A stretch of DNA of 64,000 bases from Quillaja saponaria (lineage: Eukaryota; Streptophyta; Magnoliopsida; Fabales; Quillajaceae), in the NCBI GenBank assembly GCA_029379385.1, contig CM055608.1, forward strand, positions 26,658,350 through 26,722,349, written 5' to 3'. Position numbers and translations under genes: made by a program. Position 1 is the stretch's first letter, and every line of letters starts with the position of its first letter. Shown piece after piece: positions 35,362-47,838 of the stretch. Under the pieces are notes generated by a model. The model had not been told where the DNA came from. It was given only the letters and a program-made list of their open reading frames with translations, and did not search any database.

Positions 35362-38300
35362 CTAGCCATGCATGCAAGTAGTTTTAGTTTTTAGAAAAAT
35401 CTTTATGTACATTGATTAAGTTGTAGATTATGTGACAATTGTTGCTAGCCAAAATTTTATTTGCTTGTACAATTGACAGGCCACGCCTTTGACTTTCTCA
35501 GCTTCTCTTTCTCATTTTCTGACACAAAAGAAAAACTAGTAGGGATTTTGTAAAGGTAACGTACGTCGAATGGATAATACCCCTCAAATTTTTGTAATAG
35601 TTCACACTCACATCACCATCATATCCATCGTGGTCATACTCTTCCAAATTTATCGTCCTAACTAAGATTATCCACTTATCAATTATGGTCACCTAGTAAG
35701 AAAAATTACAAAGCTCTTATGTAGAGAAGATTGCTAAAAGGATAAACTACTTGAAAGAGATCATATATTCTTCCAAATGTATCATCCTAACTAGCATCCA
35801 TGCTTCTTCTTTTTTTACGGAGAAATGTGCAAAAAAAATTTGTCGCATATTTTATGCATCAGAGTATCCAAATTTTCTCGCGATGTATTCTCTAGTAGGG
35901 TGTAAATTTTTCACACCCCGTGCACATCTTCTATTAGCGTGTAAAATTCTATAGATGATAAATTTTTCATTTAACAAATATTGTTATATATGTAAAAAAA
36001 AATTAAGAATTTGTTAGCTCTAAAATTTTACTTGCTAATAAAAGACATGCGAGAGTGTGAAAAACATTATACCTTGCTAGAGAGGTACGCTCTGTGAATA
36101 AATTCATATTTTGATACAAAAGATGCACTATAAATTTTTGTACACATTTCTCCTAAAAAGATAAAGCATATGAGCATGCACTCTCATGCTAGTAAATATA
36201 TGTATATCAGCATGTGTGCCACATATGTTACGTATTTATAATACATATATTTTTAAATAAATTAATTTACATATTCTTATCAAAAAATAAATAAAATGAT
36301 TTACATATTTAAAAAATTATATTTAATAAAAAAATTACTATATACTAATGTAATGTAATTAATTAAATAAATAAATCTAATTAAAAATTAAGTAAATTTA
36401 TAAATTTTTTCTTTTAATACTTAAGACAGAAGAATACTTAAGAAAATAATATTGTAAGCATAAAAATTATAGCTCTTAATATTTTTTTTAATTCATAATT
36501 TAAAAAAAAATTAAATTCATGAAATTAAGTATAATTAGGAAAAGATATAAATATAGATATATATTACATAAATTAATTAAGTTTGTAGTTATATTTATAA
36601 TCTACTATTAACTCATAATATAACCTCAAAAACAAACATTTTCTTTTTGTCAAAGATAAGGACTCTTATTACCAAAAAAAAAGAAAAGAAAAAAATGATA
36701 AGGACTCTTTCATCAATGAAGAGAATTACATAAAAGACTCATCCATATTATAGATTATTTTTTAGCCATTCTGTCAAAGACTTAAGTGTTGTATAGAAAA
36801 AAAGAAAAAGAAAATTTCAATGGGTTAGACTTAAAAGAAGACCTCTGCACTTTTTTTTGGTCATACAAACATTGATTTTAATTTTAAATGCATTCTTGTG
36901 CCATATTTATTCATGTAAACTTTGTGAATAAGAATAAAGATTGGTAGGAAGTTTATGTATTTTATAAAAACATTAGTATAAATTATTTCTCGGTTTCATA
37001 ATAAGTATTGTTTTTTTTCTTTATAATTGTTCTAAAATAATTTCAATTAAAAAGAGTAATATAGACTTATATTCTAGCAACTTTAATTAATTAAAATATC
37101 TAAAATCTGTCTTTTGACACTATTTTTTTTTTCTTTTGGTAATTAGGAGTACTCAAAATCAGCACTTGGAGATGAAGAACAGATATCAACCGCTTGAGTT
37201 AAACTCTCATCGGTAATCTTTTGACACTAATTCACCTAAACTTACATTGCCCAAGCTTTATCAAAACAATAAATATAACTAATGGTACACAACCTTGGTG
37301 TAGTTATATATCTCTAATAGAACAGAAAATAGTTGTGTCCTTTCAACTTCGGCTACAAAATTTATCTTAAAATCACAACCTCAACTGGCGTTGCTTAATT
37401 CCTTCAAAATATCTTGTCTCCGAGTTTACATCAATACGTTCGCTGCTTGACCTTTCTTTCTTGTCATCCCACCACCTAAAACTTGATGTTCCCAATGATT
37501 GAGAACAGAGCCATTTCATAGAATTCAGGGGGAAACCCAGAATTGTCTGTCAGTTAACTTTTGACCCAGGCCTTGATCTTTTTCAAGGTTTTGCCACCGC
37601 TGTTTTTGCCTCTTTTCAACTTGTGCTTCTGTCCACTCCGTTCATATGTAATTTCATGAGGATTCACTTCCCCATATTCTATCGGTTTTATGATAAATAA
37701 CCGGCTTCTTCACCACCTACACCAATACATTGAAGGAGAGAATGATAATTTTATGGATAATGAGAATCTTATAATGCATTTGAACTTTTTGCTGAGATTA
37801 TTGTCTTAAGGGATATAAATAGAAATAAAAATTTAAGTTTAAAATATGTATTATCATGATCCTATGCTATGAGAACTACTAGATTATCATGATTATTTAT
37901 TATTGTAATTATCTAATAGTTTATGATTATCTAGTGATTCTTATAAATAGGAAACACTGATATTGTACTGATTGAATGACTTGACTTGAATGTGTAAACT
38001 GAGTGCTTGTAATTTATTGCATTATATTATAGTTTCCTCCCATAGAATAGTTCTTTTTGTGTCTCTCTGTTTTATATTTTAAAGTCTAATAATTAGCATA
38101 TTTATCATTTTCGTGTCTGAAATAAAAGAATGTAGCCTGTTTGGTTTAGTTGTTTGAGAAGCTGTTGTAGGCAAAAGAAATTGCTCTTCAACTTGCGGCT
38201 TTGACTTTAGAGGGACCACAAGCCCAAAGAGGATGGAAAAGTTGTTGCAAGCAGAAGAGATACTTTTTCCTGAACAACTTTTTGTCAACAGCTCAACTCC

Positions 38301-40210
38301 AAAAGATGGGGTAAAAAAGCTCAACCAAATAGTTTGATTTCATAGGGTGAAACACAGTAGAAACTATTTTCTTATTATAAGAAAAGTAACAAAAGAAGAC
38401 ACAATTATATGCAAATTTTGGTTTTAACTTTTAATGAAAACAAGCAAAAAAACTACAATAGGTAGAGTATGGCTCTGCAAGGCAAACGCAAAAATGTTAA
38501 CAAATATTTAAAATATTATAGCATGTAACAATATAAGTAAAATATTAAAAATATATGTATAGAGAAAAATAAAATTTAACATATATCATATAAATATGAC
38601 TCACATACAATGCGCGTGACATATAAACTAACAGTATAATAGATATATTGCTATTGTTTGGTTTAAGCTTTTAAAATATATTTTTTTCTACAAACCTATT
38701 TGATACTTGAGATTTTATTTTTTAAGTTTTGCAGAAAACTATTTTTGAGCTTTTGGAGTGTTAAAAACTACTCAAAGCTAAAGTTAAAAAACAAAAAAAA
38801 AAAGAAGGTTTTTTCAAATAGAAAACAAGAGAGGCTCAAATAAATTTTAATAATTATTTTATTTAAACAAAATATAACCGATAATAATTGTCAAAATGGT
38901 CTTCTTAATAATTTTAATACTCTAACATTTTTTTAAAAATCAAATCAATTTTTTTTTTATATTCAACACGCTTTTACGTTAACTCATCCAAACACTTTCT
39001 AAACTTTTTATACAATACTTTTTTAGCACTCTATTTAAAAATAATTTTTACACACAACTTAACTAAACAGACTCATTATAAAAATAGTTTCTAATAGAGT
39101 TGAAATCAATTAAAGATATTATATCTATTAAAATAGTATAATAACTGTTACTTAAAAAGTTATCAAATGAGATATTGACACATGTGTATCATTAGTTCTT
39201 ATATAAATGAAGTCGATTATAACATATTAATGTTGGACTGAAGATAATTGTAGTCCTAAGACATAAATTGTTAAACATATTAATAGTTGATTAATGTAAA
39301 ATATCTATTAATATATAAATTAATGTTATATAATAAAAAATTAGTTTGAATTTGAATAGTCATATAAACCGTCATATGTTACGAGGATTTACTGTTGAGT
39401 ATTTAACACCTAACCGTCAGGTTATATGGAAATTTACTATATTAACAAATAATTTAATATATATTTTATACTAACACAAAAATTACCTACTTGTTGATTT
39501 GAACTTTGTAGATAATTTGAAGAGAGCATGGTGGAGTTAAATTTTGAGTTTTGAAAATCCCAACACAATAAGTAAGGAGTAAATACGGTGTTGTTTTACA
39601 TATTTATTTCTATAACAATAACCAATTATATTAGGCATAACTAGTCTCATCTATAAGTATATGTGCTAGTTAAGCTAACCTTTGACAGTATTTCAATTGT
39701 TTTCTTTTATCAAAATATTCCACAAAACACCTTCTTTTTTTTCCTTTAGCAGGAGATGGTTTCAAAACGTCATTCAACTAATATGAGCCTTAATTTCTTA
39801 TAATTTGTCTTCTTTTTTCTTTTTTACATAAAAAAACATAAGATAGTCATTGTAGCTAATTTTTTAATAAATCGCTACATAATAGAATTTGATCTACTTT
39901 CGAGTTTCAAGAGCTACATTTGAAACATGTATTTATTTTTTACTTTTTAGAAGCATGTACTACTTATTTATATTAAACTAATTAAAATATTAATTTGTGC
40001 CTCCTAATAACTACTTATTACTCTCAACCACTCACTTACCATTTACAACTGCTTTCCTTTATCTCTTAATATTTACACACGGACTCTTATTTTATTTTCC
40101 TTTATAAATATGATTAATAAAATTAAAATAACAATTTTATTTATTTTTTAAATTATTTAAACATATACATAACTGCATGCGTGACTAATAGTTTGTGAAA
40201 GTGTAGAAAT
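35362..40210. other. 4.8-kb AT-rich spacer
   Basis: No complete gene. On the minus strand at about 37730-37550 a short exon-like piece after a TGTAG acceptor reads VNPHEITYERSGQKHKLKRG and ends KKIKAWVKS with TAA, very basic, one extra A upstream in AAAA; its gene is not identified. Two stretches with TTTGGTTTA-type inverted ends (about 38130-38335 and 38650-39075) look like old MITEs. Confidence 0.4.
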
Positions 40211-40218
40211 ATTGTAAT

Positions 40219-40577
40219 TAGGAGTGGCAATGAGCCGAGTTAGCTCGTGAACTACTCGTAAGTTACTTGTTAAGAGCTCGGATTAAGCTCGGCTCGTTTA
40301 AAACGAGCCGATCTGGAGCTTTATTTTAAGCTCGTTTAGTAAAACGAGCGAGCTTAATCTTTCCAAAGTTTGGCTCGTGAGCTAACTCGTTTAATATTAT
40401 TTAATAAAAATTTTATTATTTATAAATACATTTATAATAAATCTATTTATATACAAAAAAACTAATATAAATTGTTACTTGGCTTTCAACTCTCCTTGCC
40501 TATAAATTTTTTTAGAATTTTCAAAAAATATTCATGAGCCCTTAACGAGCCTGCAGCTCGGCTCGTTGACACCCCTA
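40219..40577. mobile_element. hAT-type MITE, 359 bp, 7/8 TSD
   Basis: Begins TAGGAGTGGCAATGAGCCGAG and ends with inverse TAGGGGTGTCAACGAGCCGAG (shown in part). Flanks ATTGTAAT (40211-40218) and ATTGCAAT (40578-40585) match at 7 of 8 bases. The interior repeats GAGCTCG/CGAGC motifs. Same terminal TAGGGGTG as the three MITEs at 6.6-11.2 kb but a different body. Confidence 0.85.
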
Positions 40578-40585
40578 ATTGCAAT

Positions 40586-41075
40586 GGCCTTAGCCTGAGT
40601 CAGTTCCTAGTCTCCTACTATGGTTTTCCATGATACAAGCTCACTAGCTCTTAACAACTCAGTTACTCAGAGGAGCTTCCACAGATAGGGGGAAAGAGAA
40701 ACATCTTTAGTCATTATGTTCACTGTCCTATTAAAATCATATCCAACAAAAACAAAATTTTACAACTTTGAATACATCTAGCAAGGATTTAAACCTGTGA
40801 GAATTACTTGTACACAATTATACTTCCTCTTCTTGAACTAACCTGACCATAGCATTTGATTCATATATATCTTTCTACATAGAAGCACAGACCACCAAAT
40901 TTTCTATTTTTTTTCCGCTCTCTTTTGGGAACTTGAGGAGGCTACCATTTTAATATAGTACTCTGCATATATGCTTAATGCAGGGAGTTGAACAAAGGAC
41001 CCTAAACAAAAGTGACAAAAAGAGACTTAAGAGTACATACAATTACCTGGAAAAGTTTCATGCACTTAACTGCAG
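40586..41075. other. Spacer downstream of MIR164
   Basis: Probable 3' part of the MIR164 primary transcript and intergenic sequence; no ORF or repeat of note. Confidence 0.4.
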
Positions 41076-41099
41076 GGAGTTGTATAAGTTTGAAGTGAG

Positions 41100-41215
41100 A
41101 CCATGCAAGGGAGAGGAACCCATGTTGGAGAAGTGGAGCACGTGCAAAAGCTGAAAGTAGAAGGATTTGCACGTGCCCTGCTTCTCCAACAAGGAGCTTC
41201 CCACCCAATAAAAAC
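41100..41215 (-). ncRNA. MIR164: MIR164 precursor hairpin
   Basis: The minus strand contains the exact mature miR164 sequence (starts TGGAGAAGCAGGGCACG) at 41188-41168. The star strand (starts CACGTGCTCCACTTC) lies at 41144-41124, separated by a 23-nt loop region ending in CAGCTTT. The two arms pair almost perfectly, and the stem continues outward (GGGAAGCTCCTTGTTGG against the inverse of CCAACATGGGTTCCTCTCCC). miR164 is a deeply conserved plant microRNA that directs cleavage of NAC transcription factor mRNAs (CUC1/2, NAC1, ORE1 clades), controlling organ boundaries, lateral roots and leaf ageing. An overlapping 68-codon ORF (41208-41002) is not conserved as protein and starts inside the stem. 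Very sure of family; the a/b/c member cannot be told. Confidence 0.97.
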
Positions 41216-41275
41216 TACTATTGTATTCTCTGAAATCTCAAGAATGGTGGAATTGCAGTAGGGAAAAAGGCTGGG

Positions 41276-41284
41276 TATTTATAG
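41276..41284 (-). promoter_or_regulatory. TATA box of MIR164
   Basis: CTATAAATA on the minus strand, about 70 bp upstream of the hairpin base, preceding a short C/T-rich leader. A GA microsatellite lies just upstream (41298-41311). The distance fits a Pol II microRNA promoter with a short leader. Confidence 0.65.
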
Positions 41285-41289
41285 GTGCA

Positions 41290-44200
41290 AACTTTAGAGA
41301 GAGAGAGAGAAATTTATTACTAGTTTAAAGGATTTGACATTATTGGCAGCGGCAATGAGTAAATTCATTAGGCTCCGGAGTAAAAGCCTCTGCCAAACCA
41401 TGCCATGCCAAGATCATGGTAGTACATGAAGAAATTCTTTTTTTTTGGGTGAAATAGTACATGAAGAAATTCGAAGTAGAGATATCAAAGGAAACCAAAA
41501 CAGAGTTCTGTCTGCCTTAATTTTCACTAAAGCCATCCTACCCATTTGTTCAATTGAGGTTCATTGCATAGAGAGACAACCACAAGCCTCTAAAACCTCC
41601 AATTTGCATCTGGCTTAGCCATGCAATGCCGGCCTTTAGATCAAGAATCTTGGTCCATGATGTTGGGTCCCGGACGTATGTGGGTCCACCTATATGACTG
41701 ACCTATTGTGGATTTGTGGTTGGTTTTTATTTTTATTTTTCCACAGTTGGGAGGTGCAAGCAGGGGGATAATAATAATGTAAGAGAGCACGTACGCTTTG
41801 CGTGTTGAGGGCGTGTTTTGTTTACGGCATATGTGGGTGTGCGTCTTAGGGTCTGGTACAAAGATTGATGGCTCTGATTAACAATTGTGATAGAAAATAT
41901 CTAATTGAATATGTTTGATGTCCCAATTGTCCGATTGAGCTCATCACTTTTAATTCACAAAATATCTCAATTTATAGTAATATCTTGAAACTGTTAAAAA
42001 ATTGGTCGCATATGAGACAAGAAATGTCTCATGTATCCTTAATTTATATATATATATATATATATGAGACAATTCCTACCAAACCTCACATATACTCAAC
42101 CTAGCTAGTAGACTATGGAAAAGAATATGCAAGTAGCTATTATTACCTTTCTCACATAATTTGACAATTTCAGTAATTTTAATGTTGAAAATAACATCTA
42201 ATTCATGATTGTATATTATGTAAAATGGAACAACTTTACCATTACAGAATATTATTAAATAGTATAATTATTTTTTAATAAAATTAACTTATCAATACAT
42301 AAATCAAACATAATTATTATATATACTTATAATAATAATTACATATTTAAACTGATTTATCTAATCTACATATTTAACATATATTTAAATTATTATAATT
42401 ATAAATTATATATATATCTAATTTATGCAATCTAGTTTATAGTTAATTTAAATCCAAGGGGTATTACTATGAGTTTTTGAGAAAGCACGGAGGCTCTATA
42501 GGTAGATATCATTCCCTATGTGGCTATACGTAGTAGCCTCAGCTTTTTCCCCAAAATTTATGGTGATTTCAGTGTTTCATAAACAGGGGACTACAAGAAT
42601 TTCAAAGATCAATACTAATTCCAGGCAACAGAGTAACTAGGCATTGGCCGCTGAGGACACGGAAAATTTCCACACCAGGCCTATATTGATGAAGCTACTC
42701 CATAGTCCAATTGCTATATGTGACAATCTAACAAGAACTGACATACACAAGGGAGAGAGAAAGAGAGGTGCTTGTGTAATTGCTCATCCGATCTTGTAAG
42801 TTTGATTTAATATTTGGTATTTCAGATGCTATGTTATTTGATTAATATCTATCTTTTTGGTATTGTTTGGTTTTTAATATTTTTTATTTTTCTAGGCCTA
42901 CTGTGAAAGTGTAATAGGAAAAAATGTCTACTCAACAGTATATAAGTTGTGCCGTGTGACAAATGGTGTACGTTTAACCTATACGGTGTTAATATAGGCT
43001 ACAAACATCCAACATTTTTTGTTTAGTGCTACTACTGCTAGACACTGGACAGGGTTAAAAAGGAAAAAGAATGCAGTTTTTGCTTGATTTGCTCAAATTA
43101 TTTCCCATAAGAAACACATAAATAACAAAGCCCACCCCTAATACTAACCCTTGGACAAGCACTCTTGAGTAATGTCCAGCGCATTAAAGGGTATGTGTCC
43201 GTGAGGTCCATCTGTGTAGGGAGCAATGCTATTCAATAAGTATGACAAATGCTATTTGAAATAAATTTATCTTATATAATTTTATTTATTTACTTATTTA
43301 TAAAGTGATTCAATGCAATCAAATTTAATAAAATATATAAACAATCGAATACATTAAAAAATGTTAATACAATTAGTTTGAATATTGGATCGATTCAAAA
43401 GAATGAAATTAACATTTGATCATTAAAAATGAATGGGAGCAATTTTCCTTTTTCACTTATAGATCTGATCACCATGCTATGTCTAATTATCTATATCTTG
43501 GGGAAGAAGGACGTAAATTTTGAATGAAGTCATTATCAAACCTAGAGACATAAATATTGGCGTGTGCATCCTGCATTTGAAATGTAGTAAATGCTTTATT
43601 TGGTCACACACTCCTATTATTCAAAGGCTTTTGAAACTCAATCATGCTTCCAAAAGCAATACTACAAAAGGGACATCATTGTGCATTAACTCCTTGCATT
43701 GGCGTGAAAAATAGCTTTAAATTTCTTCGTGTTCATCAACCCATTAAATCAGGATAAAATAGTCAATTAAATAATTCTATATCATCTTATTATCTCGTAA
43801 TATAAAATTTTTCACTAATAATATATAATATTTTGTAAAAATGTAATGATATATATATATATATTTCTTTCTTAATTTATAGTATAAATTATTTTAATGG
43901 GATTGGCCTAGTGATTAAAAAAAGTATATTCTTTTTATTGATTTTCTAGATTCGAATCTTTTTTTATAAGACAATAAAATTCTCGTAAATTTTTTAATCT
44001 CAATATGTAAACAGATTTGGAGTCACACCTAACTGCTATATAAATAAATAAAATAAATGGTTGAACAATGTACATTATCTTGGTAAAGATAAGAGGCTAG
44101 ATATGAGTGAACAAAGAACGGTCTTGGATTTGTTGTTCTTGTGAAATCACCATTTAATTTGTTATGGATTGTTGACGCTTCATTGGCTTTCAACTTGATC

Positions 44201-45730
44201 ACGAAGTTAAATTCTTGGAACGGGTGGGGGGTTCGTGAAGCTTGTTCTCAAACAAGTTGATATTGATTACAAATTGGATTTGAGTCTCTAGGATTTGTTC
44301 TTGTTTAGAGATAATCCTTGATGAACTGTTAAACATTCAGATCTGCAATGGCTGTGGAAAACTTGTTGAAGGCAGAGTTTTCGCAGGGGTTTCGGAACTT
44401 GAGTTCTGTAGACTTGAGATCTGTAATGCCAAACCGATGTACATCTTTCTTTTTCTTCTTTTCTTGTTTTGTTGTTGTTTTGTGTAGACTTTACCATATA
44501 GATAGAAGTTTCATGCCTAAAATTAAACATTGATGCATGATCCATTAACTTCCACATTTAATTTAAGTCTCCGAAGTAAACTTAAACGACTCATTATCCA
44601 AATGGATCAAAAATCCAACAAAATAAACTGCAGTTAATATAGGTTCAACGGTGGGTCCGTCATCTTGATCTCTTCTTAAGAATGTGTTCTATTATGAAAA
44701 TATAAAAAATGTTGTCTTTTAAAAAACCTATCCTTAAATTTTCATGAGGCATAACTGTATTTGGATTCATGCTTGACTGAACGTCCCTCCGCTCCATCTT
44801 CTATGTCCATTTTCTTCTTTTTGGATTTGTAATACTAAAAAAGAAAATAGCTTCTTCTTTTTTGTTGTTGTTGGTACTACCTCCTGTATACTAACGATGT
44901 CAAGTTGTCAACTGTATAATCTGGTTATGCATTTGCATGATTCATTTGTATTATTCGAAATGACAGTCTAAAAGTGGCATAAACTTTCAGAATTCTTGAT
45001 CCTACCACCTGTTTGAGCATACCAAACCTCAAATGAAAATTAAAACGAAAGTTGAAGTGCAGAAATGATTTCTTTATAAATCTAATACACACACTTCACT
45101 TTTACTGGAGAACCTAAGACTATCCCCAACGTGCAAACTTCAATCCATTCTCATCTATCATTCAAATGATCATTAAATGGTTAGGGAAAAAAGATTGAAA
45201 AAGAAAAGGAAATCAGTATAATTATTCTTTGATCCATATATTAGATGTTCACAAGTACCAACAGCTGAAACAAACTAGGCCTTAATACATCTTCATGAAC
45301 TATCAGTGCAATTGTACTGCTTTTTCAAATGTTAATTAGACATCCCCAGTCCTTTAAGAATCACTGAATTCTGCAGATGACATACAATGGCGCATGTTAG
45401 TTAAGAAAATTGAGAAAAATATGGAGCAGAAATTTACACCCATAACAGGATTGCTAGTATTCGGCAATTGAGAGAAAGAGACTACGTGCTGCTGTAAATA
45501 TTGGGGTCAATGGGAACTGTCCGTCCGTCATCTTGATCTCTTGGGTGTATTCTATTATGAAAATATGTAAAATGAGGCTTAACCCGACATTTCAACCAAA
45601 AATAGGATGTATGGAAAATTCCGTAAGTCTGGATACCAAATATTCTTATATTTGGTTCATATTGAACATCCATACTCTGATTTGGATAAATACTATAATT
45701 TAGCTTCAAATACTAACTAATAAATTTAAT
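41290..45730. other. Spacer upstream of MIR164, no gene seen
   Basis: MIR164 upstream region followed by 4 kb of AT-rich sequence with TA microsatellites (about 42048-42064, 43852-43862). ORFs at 43520, 44288 and 45482 have no recognisable domains. Confidence 0.5.
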
Positions 45731-45734
45731 ATGA

Positions 45735-45905
45735 GTTTTTTCAACGAGTGGGGTACTCATTAAGGTATAAAATATCGTGTATTTGGATCTTGAAATATTA
45801 AAAAAACATTTATTATATAATACTAAAATAAAAACCAATCACTGTAATAAATAATAAAAAATTTATACATTTATTATCATAACAAGTGTCATTTGAATAC
45901 TCATT
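45735..45905. mobile_element. Divergent Mutator-like MITE copy
   Basis: GAGTTTTTTCAACGAGTGG at the left, TTATCATAACAAGTGTCATT at the right, with an interior similar to the inverse of 46231-46429 (for example CAATCACTGTAATAAATAAT). Older than the neighbour 300 bp away. Confidence 0.6.
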
Positions 45906-46230
45906 AGATAAATCTATATATATAAAAGATAAGAATAAACAACCTAAAAATTTTCATTTTAGTCAAGATAATTTGACACACAATCTCTTTATTGAAAATT
46001 AACAATAACATTGTAAATGCATGAATCAAATTGAAATTAAGGTGAAATATCTATCTTTTGAAAATTGGCATTAAATATCAAATCAACTTTGAAAAAAAAT
46101 ATTTTTAATATATCATTAAGTAAACAAATTAATGCCTAACAAACATTTTCTTTTGGTCATCATACATACTAAAAATGGTTGCATCAATTTAATATTATAA
46201 CTAATGTAGACGAATACATGTTTTAAGTAA

Positions 46231-46429
46231 GGATTTTTTTAAAAGGGCACTTGTTAAGAGCACCTCTTTAGATGATAAATATATAATTTTGTATTATTTA
46301 TTGTAGTGGTTGGTCATGATTTCAATGCTGTGTAATAAATAATTTAATACTTTTGGAATGTTTCAAATTTCAAAGATTATATTTATTGCATCTTATCAAG
46401 TGCTCTTAGGACACTCGTTAAAAAAATCC
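46231..46429. mobile_element. Mutator-like MITE, 199 bp, 9-bp TSD
   Basis: About 30-bp terminal inverted repeats: GGATTTTTTTAAAAGGGCAC at the left and the inverse GGATTTTTTTAACGAGTGTC at the right. Flanks TTTAAGTAA (46222-46230) and TTTAAATAA (46430-46438) match at 8 of 9 positions. Nine-base duplications are typical of Mutator-like elements. No coding capacity. Confidence 0.8.
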
Positions 46430-46584
46430 TTTAAATAAATTGGATTTCAGTTTCCATTTGCTTTCATCCATCCTCATATTAATATATTTTTTTTATATAA
46501 ATATGGAGGTTGAAATTCATGTTTACTAGATTGTGGAAAACAAATCTTGTAGTAACGAATTCAGATATCTTAAAATAAAAGAAT

Positions 46585-47033
46585 ATGGAGAAGGTTATCT
46601 ACAAGTTGACTCTCTTTGCTCTTATCACGGTGATGACAACATGTCTGTAAACTTGTTCTCTTTCTCACTCTCTTCATGTGTGTTTGCATGTTTGATTATA
46701 TCCATACATCACAAACATGTACATAAATTGACTATCTTATATGCTTATTTATATTACATGTTTGTATCTATTGTAGGTGTACAATTTTCAGGAGTACCTA
46801 GAGTTGAAGCTAGAATAACTAAACAAAATCAATGCACTAGCGACAAAGATTGTTCTCAGCTGAAATGTATCTACCAAGAAGTTTGCGATGGGGGTATTTG
46901 CAAATGCATTCCGACATTACCTATTCTCAAAAAACAATGCACTAGTGACAAAGACTGCGATCCCAATGTCATAAAATGTATCGATGCAGAACTTCTTTGT
47001 GATCATGGGATTTGCAAATGTATTAAAACATAA
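46585..47033 (+). CDS. Secreted double cysteine-rich peptide, 2 exons
   Basis: Predicted 104-residue secreted peptide. Exon 1 (46585-46642) encodes a typical signal peptide, MEKVIYKLTLFALITVMTT; exon 2 (46777-47033) is joined through T|GTCTGT and TTGTAG|GT, restoring TGT (Cys). The signal-plus-mature split by an intron after the signal peptide is usual for defensin-like and late-nodulin-type peptides. The mature part has two homologous six-Cys units: C-X5-C-X4-C-X5-C-X4-C-X-C and C-X5-C-X6-C-X6-C-X4-C-X-C, each beginning QCTSDKDC and ending GICKCI. The CTSDKDC...GICKC pattern resembles the late nodulin/NCR domain, but other defensin-like families share it. Role (defence or signalling) is inferred only. 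A weaker donor (GTCTGT) was chosen because the better GTAAAC next to it breaks the frame. Confidence 0.65.
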
Positions 47034-47807
47034 CTTATCAACTATCTTCAAAATCAATGTTAGTGAATAAAATGGTTCTTGCATATTTATAATTTTATTC
47101 TACCACCTACCAATCATAGATTTCATAAACTATTTTAGAAATCTCCAAATATTTTTTTTAATAATGATATTTAAAATAAAACGTTATTACTAGCTTGTAA
47201 TTGCATCTAGTGCTGCTAGTTGTAAACAATTTCGAATCTTCAAATTTTGAAATTTTCATAATTAAGAAGTTCCACTCTTTTTTTATAATATTCACCTTTA
47301 ATCTCAATAAAAAGAAATCATTAATTATTTGATTCTTCAGTTTAACTTTCTCAATAACCAAAATGAAGAGAAAAAAATCCAAAATAGATCAAATAATTAA
47401 TTCTTAACAAGTTACTTAATAATATAGAACCGAAGCAGGAAAAAGAAAGGGTGGGAATTGTATATATCAAACAATTTATTCAAATATTTGTTTTAAACAT
47501 GTAATTCGAGCCTGTGAAAACAAATTATATGAAACGTGCACAAAATACTATTTGTATTGATTTGTAAAAGTAAATATTTAATACAAAATATGTATTTAAG
47601 TATTCTCTATTAATTATAAATCATCAATCTCTTTCGTGAAGTTTGTTTGATTAGAGTAATTGACAACTTGATCCCAAATGTAATGATGTTGATCATTGAA
47701 AATGATTTTTGGATTCTCATTGAGGACATACTCTGTAATTGATACTACTGCTCTAGGTGCCCTTAAATTACTCGAGAGTTAGTGTTATAACCTTCATAAT
47801 CTGAAAA

Positions 47808-47838
<31 letters not shown>

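Noticed and set aside
41002..41208. 68-codon ORF as a protein gene
   Set aside because: It starts within the MIR164 stem; the hairpin explains the conservation.
46533..47033. Single 166-codon ORF as the peptide gene
   Set aside because: A two-exon model gives a proper signal peptide, whereas the single ORF has a long hydrophilic and intron-like middle.
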